From Ooceraea biroi (taxonomy: Eukaryota; Arthropoda; Insecta; Hymenoptera; Formicidae): a stretch of 64,000 nt of DNA. Below the pieces are notes generated by a model that worked only from the letters and a program-made list of their open reading frames with translations, was not told where the DNA came from and did no database searches. A program made the position numbers and the translations under genes. The stretch lies in contig NC_039517.1 in NCBI RefSeq assembly GCF_003672135.1, forward strand, positions 9,448,601 through 9,512,600, in the 5' to 3' direction. Each line of letters starts with the position of its first letter. Within the stretch, counting starts at the first letter, position 1. Positions 37,951 through 50,735 of the stretch are shown here, piece by piece.

Positions 37951-39113
37951 ACGAATCTGAATTTTACTTATTTTTTATTTTATTATTTTATTACCGTGCG
38001 CTACCGCCCTCTGGACAATCTTGCGGCAGAATGAGAAGCTGCAATGGGAAGAACACGCATGGTTATGAAGAAAATTTGCTCTGCAGAGAATTGCTCACAA
38101 TCAGTGTAATCGGTAAGTTAGAATTCTGTTGAAGTTGTCAGATAAATCAAGAATCTATCAGAGTGAGCGAATCTTTTTCTTATACGAATAGTTCTCAAAA
38201 GTTAGTATTATAAATCACTATAATATATGTATATGTAGATACGGCGCGGAGAGACATGTGTATGTGAATATGAATTAAAATATATATTTTTAAATTTATT
38301 AAATTACATTTTTTTAGCTGCATGAAATAGAAATGCGTTTGTGGTCGACTTTGACAAGAATGTTTTCTAAGTTTGCCTTAAAATAAACGTTCTTATCGCA
38401 ATCTTCTTTTTAAATTCTTAGTCATATGTCTCTCTTTGGGCTATTAATAAAATAAAGATTAATACATCGAAATAAATAATTGAACAAAAACAAACGAACA
38501 TGTAAGAACTAAATATCTTCTAGACAAAATTATTTTACTTGTAGCTATTGATATATAAAATTGTAAATTGTATTAGAGATATAATCTGTCTTCTAGGAAA
38601 GAAATAAGAATAATATATTAGTACGTACTCTAGCTTGAACTCGTGTCCTGTGGAAATTATTCGAAAATAACTAAACTCATTCTATAATTGGACAGGGAAA
38701 TGAACTCTCGATATCCACAAGATATCTCAAAAATACTCTACAGTTCACATCACAAATTTCTTGCATTCGCACGGAATAAAATAGTTACATTATACCAAGA
38801 TAAAAAGAAAAAAACCTCGCGATGTTTCCAATTTACTTGGAAAGATTTCGGGTCGATCTCGAATTGCGAACACACTCGATCATGTGACAAGACTTGGAAA
38901 AAGGATAGAAAGAAAGACAAAAGAGAGAAAAATAGAAAGCTCGAAGCTGGATTAGGGATTCGCGTGATTTAAATTAGTAACTGTTAAAGCCCTCAAAAGA
39001 GAAATTCGGCCCAACGACGCATGAAAAACAGAGTAGCGCACAGTCGGCAGTCGCTGAGTGTAAGGGTAGTAAGGGTAAACGGCTACGTGCGCTGCACAGC
39101 TATTTAATTTGTG

Positions 39114-39195
39114 CCTGGTGGTGGCGGTGGCGGCGGCAGCGGTAGTGGCGGCAGTAACGGGGGGTGGCGGTGGCGAGGTGGTGGAGGCGGTGGCG
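39114..39195. repeat. GGT/GGC trinucleotide-rich repeat
   Basis: An 80-bp imperfect run of GGT and GGC triplets with one GGGGGG run. It is G-rich on the plus strand and could form a quadruplex. Confidence 0.75.
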
Positions 39196-40033
39196 TAAGG
39201 TTACGCGAGCCTCTCGCTCTTTGAGGTCGGTGGTTGATGGCGGTCGGTCGCACCCCGCACTGCGCCGGTGATGTGGGCTCGCTGTACGCACGATGAAGGC
39301 TGCTGCGGAACGTAACCCTCCCCCGAGCAGGGGGATGGAGTATAGAGATCGGTGGGAAGGGAAGCGGTGTGAGGCGCGTGTTCTCCGATGATGGTATTTT
39401 CGCGTGCGAGGCAGCTTAAACCCCGAAGCCAGTGGCTGTACATCACTGCGTCTTTCTCACCCCGTACGTCTTCTTTTTCTTGTCTGATATAATACGGGAG
39501 AAGATCCGAGGGAGGATTCATTCCGTTCGTTCGTCGAGCGTATTTTTGTCACTCAATTGCTCGGTCAACTCGGCGCTCCAGTTATCTGCGGATAATTTTT
39601 ATTAAGACGTTCTTGTAGAAAGATAATATTGTAGCAAAGCTCGATGAGCTGTAGAATTGGTACTCGCTTTCCGTTAATGCTTTAACGTTCAGTCTTCCAG
39701 AAGAGTGTAATTATTATTTTATATTAAGAAAGAACGATTATTGTAGAAATTCATGTTTCCCGTTCATCCTTGTTACGTGCTTAAACTTTGCCTAAAAGCG
39801 TTTACGTTCTGTCCGAGCTATAGTCGCGTGCGGAGGATACGGAGGTACATTTCCAGTGGATGCGGATGTTACTTAGTCAGACATTAAATAGTCGTAAATT
39901 CCATTTCTACTCGTATACGCTTTCTAGAAAAGTAAATTTACAGTAAAGTATAATAAACCGTGGAGCATGAATATAAATTCTTTTGTCTCTATTTAAAAAC
40001 AGTACATTTTATTTATTCTAGGAAGAATGCGGT

Positions 40034-40057
40034 TTTCTCTCTCTCTCTCTCTCTCTC
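40034..40057. repeat. (TC)n microsatellite
   Basis: An uninterrupted TC dinucleotide run of about 24 bp. Confidence 0.85.
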
Positions 40058-40142
40058 ACTCTCAAAAATTCGCATTTCACATTCGTGTTTGTCGCATATA
40101 CTTTTTCATCAAATAATTACGACTGTATTTTCAATGTTTTCA

Positions 40143-40206
40143 GTGAATCCTATCAATGCTCGGATCAATGAATCCTAACAACATCGGATCAATGAATCCT
40201 AACGAT
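40143..40206. repeat. Short tandem repeat, about 25-bp unit
   Basis: Two close copies of CGGATCAATGAATCCTAAC and a partial first copy (GTGAATCCTATCAATG) stand head to tail. Confidence 0.75.
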
Positions 40207-40849
40207 ATTTGGTCAGTTAACGCTGACGGGTAACAATTTTAAACTCTTTTTTTATGGTCAATCAGAATTAATGACAGCATAAAAAAATCTGTTTCCCTCT
40301 GCCATAAAATAACTCTTCGTTCTTCCAACACGAAAGTGTATGTAAAACCATTTGGAAGGAATTTATTGTGATTTGTACGCAGACGTGTCATTGTCGCCGA
40401 GATAAGTCACTAGCTTCATATTCCTTCATATTTCATTTCCACCGAACAGCCGGCAGAATTGCAACGCGATAGGGGCGTTAGACCGCGCGTGGTATCCTCT
40501 CTCCCGTATCCCTTCATGTCTTCCTGTCAGAGTGTACGACGTCGTCGTCGGCGGCGCGGTCGCGGTCGTCGAACGGAGTCTCTCTCGCGGGCGTATCGCG
40601 AAGGGATGTAAACGCCGAGCGTTGGCTGCCGAGGGTAGCCGGCCGGCGCCGAACACCGTCGAGCGCGTCCGAGGATGGTCGAATCGCGGAACGAGGAGGT
40701 CTACCGCGGGAATTTAGCGCGCAGCCCGAAGGACCTCGGTTTAGTTCATCTCCAGGCGCTTGACGCGGCGGGTTACCGAGAGGGGTTGCGGCGCTCGTGG
40801 CACAAGGGTTGCGTGCGTGGTCGTACGTCGTCTCGTTTCCACCCTCTCG

Positions 40850-40881
<32 letters not shown>

Positions 40882-40930
40882 ATATATATATATACTACAC
40901 ACACGCCCGCGCGCCCACACACACACATAC
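40850..40930. repeat. Compound (CA)n(TA)n(CA)n microsatellite
   Basis: A CA run is followed by about 25 bp of TA and a second, interrupted CA run. It lies about 230 bp upstream of the Dscam-family start codon and so probably in its promoter or 5' UTR. Confidence 0.85.
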
Positions 40931-41158
40931 GCCTGGTTCTCCTTCCAGCCGCGCTTGTCCGACTTTGCGATCACCTATGTTTGTACCAACTCACAGTCGC
41001 AAGCCGGACAGGTGAATCGTCCTAAGTTCAGGATGAAGCGAGAGTGGTAAATCCCGCTCGCACCTTGCCGCACACTTACACTGCCACGACCCCCATCCAT
41101 CCTGGTTGATCTGCTCACGAATCGCCCGAGAAACTCGACGACAACGACACTGGCAAGG

Positions 41159-41300
41159 ATGAACGTGGCACCGCGACGAAGACAGCTCGCTGGTTATCGG
41201 CCACCCACGAATCGGTCGGCCCACCACGTGGATTGCGGTCTCGTGCGGCTTAGCTCGCTGGGACCAACACTCGCGCTCCTCGTCCTCGTCCTCGCGTTCG
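41159..41300 (+). CDS. Dscam-family gene, exon 1 (signal peptide)
   Basis: This exon encodes 47 residues plus one base. It begins MNVAPRRRQ and ends in the hydrophobic stretch LGPTLALLVLVLAF, a signal peptide with a long, basic n-region; cleavage would fall near the Gly-Thr-Thr that spans the splice. The donor TTCG|GTAAGT is strong. It ends in phase 1, exactly the phase needed by the Ig exon at 63,257, and hydrophobic core followed by mature N-terminus is the order expected for a secreted or type I membrane protein. No other compatible exon was found between them. The ATG is in an open upstream frame, so the precise start could be earlier; this ATG is the nearest to the signal sequence. Confidence 0.75.
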
Positions 41301-42765
41301 GTAAGTTGCACCGTGAACTTTTCTCTCGCGAGCAGTCGCAAATCGTGGCTCTGCCACGTTGAATATCAGTTTCGTTGATGCTATTTTCATGATAATGTCA
41401 AGGTAAATTATTAAGAACAAAGCGAAAAAAATAGCAACAAAAAGCTCATGTATTTTATATCCTATTTACTCGGTTTACGTTCTATTCTAGGTGAATTTGT
41501 CCTAGATTTTCTATGTTTCCCAAAAAGGCACTTTTGTTGTAGCCTTTGTTAGTGTAGAGTTATGTTTTATACATGTACTTCTCTAAATTTCAAAGTAGAA
41601 AAGCAAAAAGAAACTGGCGCGCGCACACATAATATTGCATTTCAATCATAATGCTTAAAAGAATTAATCATTTTTTCGAACAATAACAGTATATTATTGT
41701 GTTGAGTAATATGCAGTTTTTTGTTAAAAAAACCGTATCGATCATTCTTACAAGTATAGAAATTTGTTAAACTATAATACATATCATACAGAGTTGGATC
41801 GCCAGGTTTCATGATTTGTTGAAAATTTTACGAAACCCCGTTATCCGAGTTACTGTTTTAATAAGACACATGGGATGAAACTGTTTTACACTTCGGAATT
41901 GTATTGCTTTGTAGATATTCTAGCTTCGTAACGTATACGTGATACAGTACATTCCGCACTGCCAAAAATAGATATTTTATTTAACACAGAATTTATATAT
42001 TTGTATTCGTGTTACTTCGCGTGTTATTGTTGCCCTCGTTTCTTCCTTTTATTTTACTGCAATCTCAATTTGCGCAGTTTTTCTCCTTTCTCCTCGTCCA
42101 ACACTTTGATATGTGTTAATTCACTATCAGGTGAAGTTTCGCGAAACGCATAACAGAAATCGATGCAGCAAAACGCGCGGTGCGCGCCCGCGAAATTCAA
42201 TTTCGTCAGAAATATTCCGTTGTATGAAACGAGATATTGATCTTACGGAGCCGAAAATAGCCGGCGGTGGTAGCGATCGTGTAAACTGACTCGTGACGTC
42301 GTTTAACAAAGTGAAATCGACAATATTCGCGGCTCCAGGATAATCGCGCGGCCGCAATGTAACGCGAGAATCGTGAATCCGCGGGCTCGTCGGGATCGAC
42401 GGGCACGCAACGAAATCTATTTCCGCCATTTCCCGTCGCCATTGAAACGCAATGTTGTCGGGATTGGGAAGCCAGAGAATATCGAGTGTCTTATTACGTG
42501 CCTGGTTGATCGCAAAATTCGTCTGTAACGATGTTAACGTAACAACATTACGCGATCGATGACGTATCGCGCGAATATACATATCGCTTTCCGAGCCACT
42601 TGGAAATAACTTGATTTGCATTTCTTGTTAACATTTTTCCCAGCTGAACAAGTCGTTAACAAGTTGGTCAAGCATACTATTTTCTAAAATGCTAATTGCC
42701 CCGAATTCACCATGATGCGAGAGTAATTTACCCTCGATCCGATTAGGAGGTAAGTTAACAGGCAC

Positions 42766-42800
42766 GGGGGTCGGGCGGATGAAGGGGGGGAGGATGGGGG
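42766..42800 (+). other. G-quadruplex-type G-run cluster
   Basis: Runs GGGGG, GGG, GGGGGGG and GGGGG occur within 35 bp, separated by 2, 8 and 5 bases. Folding is predicted from sequence only. Confidence 0.5.
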
Positions 42801-43244
42801 AGGAGAGCAAAGAGCACTTCTGAAATGCATCAGCCATGGAGAGTAGTGTCTAACGGCGCTAATCGGTCAAGTGCCTTTAGTCGTAGAGTAATAATTGGCA
42901 GCAGCGAATAATCGATTGTGTTAGCGCGGATATTGCACGTCCATCGATTTCACGACATTATTGCACACAGATACGGACACGGACACGCATGCACGTACAC
43001 GTCGACTGCATTATCATTAGCGTGGAAAATATTATCGGATACTTCGTGCAAGTTTCGTCGATGTCGGGTCTTCAAACACGATGCGGTGGAGAAAGAAGAA
43101 AAATTTCATTATTTCTTGGGGACAGGGTGAGACGGACGGGGGAGGAACTGTCGCGCGCAGAGAACGCGGATATATACATATCGTATTTCGTGCAGTGCAC
43201 CGCATGGGAAAATTTATGCCGCGTTAAATTTATATATTATATAC

Positions 43245-43267
43245 ATATATATATATATATATATATA
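43245..43267. repeat. (AT)n microsatellite
   Basis: An AT dinucleotide run of about 23 bp in the Dscam-family intron. Confidence 0.8.
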
Positions 43268-43919
43268 CGTGCACATCTCCCGGAAACCCTCCTTGTCGAG
43301 TTATATGTTCCACCTGCGAGCTTACACATCGCGAATTTCCGAAATTTCTCGCAGCGATCATTTTTCGCCAAATATTTCCGCAAATCGTGCGTTTCGCAAT
43401 AAAAGCGGAAGGAGACTTTGCTTGCACGGTCTCGCCAAGTTTTCTCGACGTACCGTGCGAACGAAAAATCAACCTTTTTAATGTGTTATGCGTAATATGC
43501 GCGATTGAAAGAGAAGAAAGACGCGAAAAGAAGACGAGAAAGACGCAAATCGATGCGAAGCTGAGAAAGTGATAAGAAATGCAAAAGAATCTCCTGGATT
43601 GCACTCTGTCGAGCTGGTTGAAGCCTCCTCTGGCTCGCCCGTTCTCCTCTCGGCGCGCTGGTTTATCCTTATCGGGAGTAGGGTGTCGCATAAATCAAAG
43701 TGTTTATCCAGTAGCCGCGTAGAGCCGAGACGGGGAAAACGCGCGCGAGGGGGAGAGATCTCGCTGCCGCGAGGCGAACTCTTCGCTAATAATTCGCGAG
43801 CGCTTTGTTTGTCGGAGCTATACTTGATAAATACTGCACGGGCATACTTCTCGTGATATCCGGGAGAGAAAAACCTCGCAATCAGACCCGGAACTCTGTT
43901 CATCCTTTTTAAACACGAG

Positions 43920-43943
43920 TCTCTCTCTCTCTCTCTCTCTCTC
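43920..43943. repeat. (CT)n microsatellite
   Basis: A CT run of about 24 bp; GAGA-type sites on the minus strand. Confidence 0.85.
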
Positions 43944-46014
43944 AACGTTACCCAAAGTTATCCAACGCGAGGCGAGCGAATAATGGGGTCTCGATGTTTG
44001 AGAAATCTTCTCGAAAATGGCCGCTCGCTGCGTAACGAGCGGATACGTTGCTTCCACCACTACCCCGGAGCTGTATCAAAGTGATATACCACAAAAGATC
44101 CTCCCGAGAAGCGGGATTCCAGCGGCGAAGTTTAATCCGCCGACATGAATAAGCTCGAGGGCCCCGACGTTTAGTTTGCCGGCGAAACTTTTACGTAACG
44201 CGCGCGTACATTAAATTAGCTTCCGCGCGGATATAAGATTATGAGCTATATATCGACAAAAGGCGGCGCGCCCCGGCCGCTAACCCGCCCCTTCCCGACG
44301 TGTCCTCCCGGCGTGGCCAGGTCGACCGGCAAGAAGAAGGAAGATAATTCGACACAATGTTTAATTACGGCGCGTAATTAATGGTGTACCTACGAGCACG
44401 AGAGTAGCCCGAGAACGTCCGACCGCCATCCATTCAACCGCCGAGTAATCCTTCGGACCACAATGGATCTACGACGTGGAATGCGCCAAACCGTCGCTCG
44501 CACCGGTCAATTTATCGCTTTCCTCGGACGGCCGGACAAGACATGCCTTTCGAGATGCCGTAAACGCCTGACCGTAACGGCGCAATGATTTTAAAGCCGC
44601 GAATCGCAATGTCACGATGGGGTGCCGTAGGTGGATTGAGAAATTGCGCAAGAACTCGCTTATTGCCTTTAATACGAACGACCGAGATTTCATTGATGCC
44701 GCAGTTACGAGCGCGGGGCCATTCATCGAAACAATTGTCCGAGGAAAAACAGCTGGGGAAAAATAAAAATCAATTCGCAACAAGAGAGATTAAAAGTAAT
44801 TCATTGCGACGATCATCGATCTTGATAACAGAACCAATGTTGCGGGAATCACTAACGTTGTGATTAACACAGACACCCAGGGGGGACTCGAGAAGTTCCC
44901 GAGACCTTCACAGAATTTTCTCTGTACTTCTTGACGCGTCACGCTCCTCTCCTTTTTCTTCCCACACTCTGAAAAGAATCAGTGTTACGGAACATGGGGA
45001 ACTTTATAAAAATTGTGAAACTTTCTTAAAGCATCTCTGTACGTACATACTTTACGTACTCTATACATAGGGACGGCTGATAGGTGCATTTTCATGCTTA
45101 GAAATTACTTCTCGCAGCGCAGGTATTTTTATTGACACAGTTAAATTGAAAACGAACGAGATCGATACGACAGGAGGAAAAAGCGATCTTAATGATCGCG
45201 CATTCGGTCGATCGGTGCATGTGCGGTTTCAAGGAAGCGAAATGTCGCATATCACGTCGGCGGAATTGTATACTTGGCGCGCGTGGTCAGTCCTGGTCTC
45301 TCCTCCCTTCCTATTAATCGGAAAAGTGCACAAAGACCCCGCGCACATGGCCGCCTGTTGAATTTGCCTCGGTATAGCTGTCGATACGCGCTGCGTGTCG
45401 CGCACGGAGCGTAGCGTGGAATTGAAAATAACGCTATTGGTACGCGACGGTATCTAATCGGAAAGCAATTATGAGCCGTTCAGACTAAGCCACGTCGCAC
45501 GTCGTGCATGCCATATAGTCATTGTAACCGTTTATGGCCAGCGTCATTCCCGGCCACTCTCATCCCCGATGCTGCGATTTAAATTATAAATGCGCTCGAC
45601 AAAATAGAGACCGCACGAAGACCTTCCGCGGGCGATTTAATTAAACTTCCATCGCATTCCATCAAATCTGCGAGTTCGAGCTTTTTAATTGTAATCTGCG
45701 TTTAAAACAACACATATCTGCGCAGGTTCGTTTCGTGTGTGCGCTCTGTAAAAAGATATTTAGTTTACAATAGATTCTACATTTACCGAAAGTTGCCATG
45801 TCACTAGCTCGAGCAAGTAAAGAGCACAGCTGTGACATTTAAATATTATTCCCAAAGATCTCACTGAAGACGCGTATTTTTGCATCGCGTCGCATTTCCG
45901 CATTCGCATATTCCCAACTCTGTCTCACGTTACCCGGTAGTAAGCAATATTCTGCATTACGTAGAGAACTATGCAAAGATGAAATAAAAAAGGACGGACG
46001 CGTATAAAAGAACA

Positions 46015-46015
46015 A

Positions 46016-46042
<27 letters not shown>
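46015..46042. repeat. (GA)n microsatellite
   Basis: A GA run of about 28 bp, the first of three purine/pyrimidine tracts within 900 bp (next at 46,544-46,568 and 46,877-46,897). Confidence 0.85.
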
Positions 46043-46046
<4 letters not shown>

Positions 46047-46543
46047 AAAGAAGCGAGCAGGACAGAGTCGAATCGTAGCTTCTGCAATACGGATATTTCT
46101 CCCTGTTTTCTTCTTCTCGAAGACGCTAGCACAGCTTTTCTGACGGAAGCGCGCGACTGTCATCGGCAGTATTTAGTTTAGGGATATCGGGAGCCCGCGG
46201 GGTGAGACACGGTACCTGGAATAAAGACGACGCAGATAGAGGATAGATAAAGAAGAAACTCGGCGTAGCGTGACAGAAGGCAGGGAGATGAGCGGAGGGA
46301 AAGCGGTAGAACGAGCGCAGAAGGAGCGGTGAGCTTAGAGGAGCTCGCAAAACGCTCGTCGACTTCGGGTCACCGCCGTCATATCGCCACAATACAACCC
46401 TATCAGCCTCATGGCCGAGACCACCCTATGGAACCTCGTCGTTTCATTCTTCCGCATCTAACCTCCTCCCGCCCCGCGAGCGCCGACCTCGCCATCGCGA
46501 GTTCGCTCTCGCTGCTCGTTTCAGCGCTCGTTTCCACCCTCCC

Positions 46544-46568
46544 TTTCTCTCTCTCTCTCTCTCTCTTT
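46544..46568. repeat. (CT)n microsatellite
   Basis: A CT run of about 25 bp, opposite in strand sense to its GA neighbours on either side. Confidence 0.8.
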
Positions 46569-46876
46569 CGTTACCCCGTCTTTTCGCCGTTGCACCGCGG
46601 CCTATAACGAGTGGTGCAACCCATCCAAGGCGTTACGCTTCTGTTCCTTTCTTTCCCTCGCGTCCTCTCTTCACCCTCACCCGCCACCACCGCTTTCATA
46701 TTCCGCCTTTATTCGCCTTCCCTCGGCGTCTTCCTTCTTGCCGCACGCTGCCAGCTTGATCTTCTCCGCTTTCTTTCTTCTTTTCTCCGTTATTTCCTGC
46801 TCGCGCTCGTCTCTTCACCGTGGAAATAAATACGAAGCACACGTCAAAGCAAGAGAAAAATAGAGAGAGGAAAGAA

Positions 46877-46897
46877 AGAGAGAGAGAGAGAGAGAGG
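46877..46897. repeat. (GA)n microsatellite
   Basis: A GA run of about 20 bp. Confidence 0.8.
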
Positions 46898-49254
46898 GAG
46901 GGAGACGTCTTTCTTGTTGTAAGCTCAAGCACACCAGCGTGTTTTTCTACCGTGGATACCGTCTTCCGGCGATGTAGACGGTCTTCGCGGGTAGTTTCGC
47001 CGTGTGCGCTCGTCTCGTGGTTTCCTCGACGAGAATCATTCGCCGCGTCGGTTCGTCGACCGGTCGAGATTAAACGCTTTGTCCGCGCGCGGAACGTTAA
47101 CTCCCCCGAAATGGATCTTCAAGTATTTGGAATTTTTTCCAGACCACCGTCGTCTGAATAAAGCGCGTCCGCATTTACGAATTTATTTTTCCTTTTTCGT
47201 TTTCTCTTATTTAAAACGGAATTCTTAATCACGGTTTTGATTAAGATTCGCGGCTAAGTAACAAAGATCAAGTTACAGACGGTAGAGCTCGAGCGGACGA
47301 TTAAGAACGGTGATGTGTTTGAACGCCCGAGATATTTCATTTGTCCGTGCTTCGTTTAGTCTCACGTTTTCTGCAAGCGAGCGGAACGCTCCGACAGCGT
47401 TCCTGCTGAATCGCGTCCTGGTATGAGGACGTCGTCTCGGAGCGTTCAATTCCCTACGTGACTGCCGTACATATCGCGCACTTCTGACGCATGTCCTTCC
47501 AGTAGTTTGAGTCGATGATGTAGTCAGAACATACAGCGACGAGATGAAACTTCGTGCAGAGTTACTCGGTGCGATAGTCGTGAGCGTCGTTAATACACGC
47601 GATAATATGACAATCAAACTCAGATTAATCAGATGCAGAATCTCGAGGAATTCGCAAATGGTACAAACGGGTTTACTTCTAAAAGAAATTGTCTTGTTCA
47701 ATTACATCTTTATATACGATTAATGCACTTGATTTATTTTCAGCAATTGTAACTGTTCTAAAAATGCGCAACGAAATATTTATAATTTATATAATGCGAT
47801 GTAAATAATTGTATATATTAAATGATATAATTAATTATATATTTACATAATGTGATGCTACACATAATTGAAAAGATCGATCTTGATCCAAGCTGTTTTC
47901 CGCGGATCGTTCGCGGATTGATAAAATAAAGTCGAAACGCTTCGAATTGAGAATTGTGTGTCCACGGAGAGAAACGAATGAAGCGGCAAAGTAGCGCGAG
48001 AGGGTGGTTACGTAAATAAATTCCAGTTTGAACGGCTTAACGTGTATCGCGCGGCAGCTACGTCTGCAGCAGCTTTGTTAAAAGACATTGCGCCCGAGGG
48101 AGTAGCCCGAACGAGGTACGGAATGACGAGGTGGAAAATAAGAAAGACCCCCGGCGCGATGGGTCTGCTAGAGCGGCGCTAGTACCACCACCAGGCAGTA
48201 ATAAAACGTGACGGAAAGATGGCGAACAATAACGACGACGCTGCAGGTAGCCGGCTGGATATCTGCCAACTGAAATTTCGCGAGCTAAACGAAATATCCG
48301 AGGGGACTAAAACGGTGAATGCGTCGGAATCGAGGACAGAATCGACGGGATAACGCGAATCTCCGGCATTAAAGACCTTTAACGCGCGCAAGGTACTTTC
48401 TTAAGCCGCGACTTCTCCCGGACGTTCCTTCCCGGTGTAATTGAACGGAAGGAAAGAGAGAAAAAGAATTAAAAATCGACGGACGATGGTACGTGCAATA
48501 GTTCGACTCCGTGCAATAAGAAAAGCCAACCTGACGGATATCGTCGTTAGTATCGAGTATACGTCAGTGTCGAAGAGCCGAAGGCGGCGAATCTCCGCGA
48601 GGAATATGGGACAGCGGAGCGGGTGACCGGGCAGGGGAGGAGGAAACACGGAGGTGAGATTACGTACGTGACGCGTGTCATACCGAGCATAAGATTGATT
48701 ATCTCCGGCGGTTAACAATCTAATACTAATTTGCCGGTGCGGGGACACAGCGTCCCGGTAGCGCGCGCGAAAGACACGCCGGCCGGGCGGGAAAAAATCT
48801 TCCGCTTCGGGGTCGCAGAGGGATGAAGCGCGCGGGATACAGCGCCGTGCGCTGCCACAGCAGAGCGTAACGATGACGGGACGGTGGAAGGGAAGGAGAA
48901 CAATAAGGACACGGTGTGCGCGGGATGTCTGCCAAGTAAAACTCTGCAGAGTATACGAAGAATAGGAGAGCGCCGAGAGAAGGGACCACCACCGTCGCTG
49001 CAGCCTCCGTCCGATATCCACCGCGTCAGCCCCTTAATCTCTGGCGGTGTGATAACGTCGACGCAGCATTTTGCATGCTAGACTGCTGCCGCATCCATTC
49101 TCGTTTCCCCCGACAGTGTCTATTCGCCCTCGCTCGCTTGCTCGCTTCCACCCACGCTCACCTACGCTCCCTCTCACCCTCGCAGACGCGCGTTTCCAAA
49201 CGCACACACATCGGCATCAGTTCACTACCACCATCGCCACCACCATCACTGCAA

Positions 49255-49279
49255 CCCACCACCACCACCACCACCACCA
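49255..49279. repeat. (CCA)n microsatellite
   Basis: About eight CCA triplets. They produce histidine or threonine runs in open frames that I judge non-coding. Confidence 0.85.
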
Positions 49280-50299
49280 TCGTCGTACCGTCGTACCGTC
49301 ATGCTTGCCGCTACCGTTATCCACTACCTGCTCAAGCCTGCTCTAGCCAGCTTTATTGCCTGTGTAGCGGCTTCCGACTCCTCGCCGGAGCGCGAGGTCG
49401 CGCGCACTGCGGTACCGCGCTCCACCCCCGTCGTCAATAACCGAACCTCGTGGTTAGCGACTCGCCGAGGGTGTATCCCCGTCGGGCGGGAGTTTCGATG
49501 GGGATAGTTAACACCGCGTGCACGTACGAAGAATAATTACATGGGCATTAAGGCGCCTGATGGTGTCCGTCGGGGAAGAACGTTAAGAGTATCATGTTTA
49601 CGGTCTGTGCGCCGGTTCTCTCTGAGGAAACCCAGCATCGGGCCAGCGCACGCACGTTACACTCGTGGGAAGCAACGTCGATCGTAAAAACGGGTGCTTC
49701 AATGAACAAATTACATTAGGCAGTTGGTTGCAGAAATATATGGGAACGTCACGGAATCGATCTAATATCAATTATAGAAGCGGACAACCACGTGACGACG
49801 GCGTAACGTGAGAAATCAACTAATCGCTCGTACCACGCTCTTCTCACTTTCCTCGTTTTTCTCTCTTTCTTCGCCGCTATTGTCATCCCAAAGCAAATTG
49901 ATGTTCGACATTGCGTGATTTCCACCGAGATTCCTCACATCGTTGTCCGACTCCACATTTTTCCCGCGTGTCTTGGTTCTCCGGGGCAGAACGAAGCGAA
50001 ATTCAAGAATCGCCAGGCTCTGCGCCGACACGCCACGGCAGAAACGGTGTTAACGGGCTGCGGATGTTGGCGGTGTGAGGGTTTCCATAGTTTCACGCAT
50101 TAGGAGGTCGCTCTCTCGCTCTCCTCCGCCTCTCTCTCTTCTCTGTGCGGTGGCCCCTCTAGGCTCGTACGTTTCAATTTGTCCCCGGCCTCTGATGTAA
50201 CCGCGCGGTCTCATTAGTCGAGGGGGAGGGTTGAAGGAACGGGGATAGTCCGTCTCCGTTTCTCCCGGACCATGCGGCTCCGTCGTTCAGCCCGGCCGC

Positions 50300-50336
50300 A
50301 CCACCACCACCACCACCACCACCACCACTACTACTA
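50300..50336. repeat. (CCA)n(CTA)n microsatellite
   Basis: About ten CCA triplets followed by CTA triplets in the Dscam-family intron. Confidence 0.85.
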
Positions 50337-50709
50337 CCTCCACCCTGCCTCACCCTCTCTTTCGCCCTCTCAGCCCCGTTCTCTCGCCCTACACAATCAA
50401 CCTTACTGCTGCACCACTATTCCCGACCTAACTACCTCTTCGTACTACGAAGTACTACCACCATCGGCAACGTCACCATCACCACCAACACCACCGTCGC
50501 CACCGAACACGCCGACTATGGCGCGTCCGCGAGTCTATTGGTCTACCCTTCACGCGCTGGTGTAGGGTACGGACAAACAATTACTTGTTCCACCCTCGTA
50601 ATTGGTATGCCAGGAAAGAAGCTTCTATCCACCTGTCGGCTGCCACGTAAGACTCCTTGAGAAACTTTAGTCACTATCCGCGGAACGTAGACCCGTCGCT
50701 CGCTCGCTC

Positions 50710-50735
50710 GGAGCTTCGGAGCTTCGGAGCTTCCG
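50710..50735. repeat. 8-bp tandem repeat (GGAGCTTC)3
   Basis: Three head-to-tail copies of GGAGCTTC with a small end variation. Confidence 0.8.

Larger units (their letters stand above)
37069..41158. other. Intergenic region between AIFM3 and the Dscam-family gene
   Basis: The flanking genes are divergent. No coding gene was recognised. The region contains the MITE-like inverted repeat (37,770-37,950), an AT-rich stretch (37,960-38,700), a GGT/GGC repeat (39,114-39,195), a TC tract (40,034-40,057), a short tandem repeat (40,143-40,206) and the CA/TA tract just before the Dscam start (40,850-40,930). The 5' UTR and promoter of the Dscam gene must lie in its right part or be spliced from it. 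Confidence 0.6.

Noticed and set aside
49071..49440. Histidine/threonine-rich open frames over the CCA repeat
   Set aside because: Simple-repeat translation in an intron, with frames open in several phases at once.
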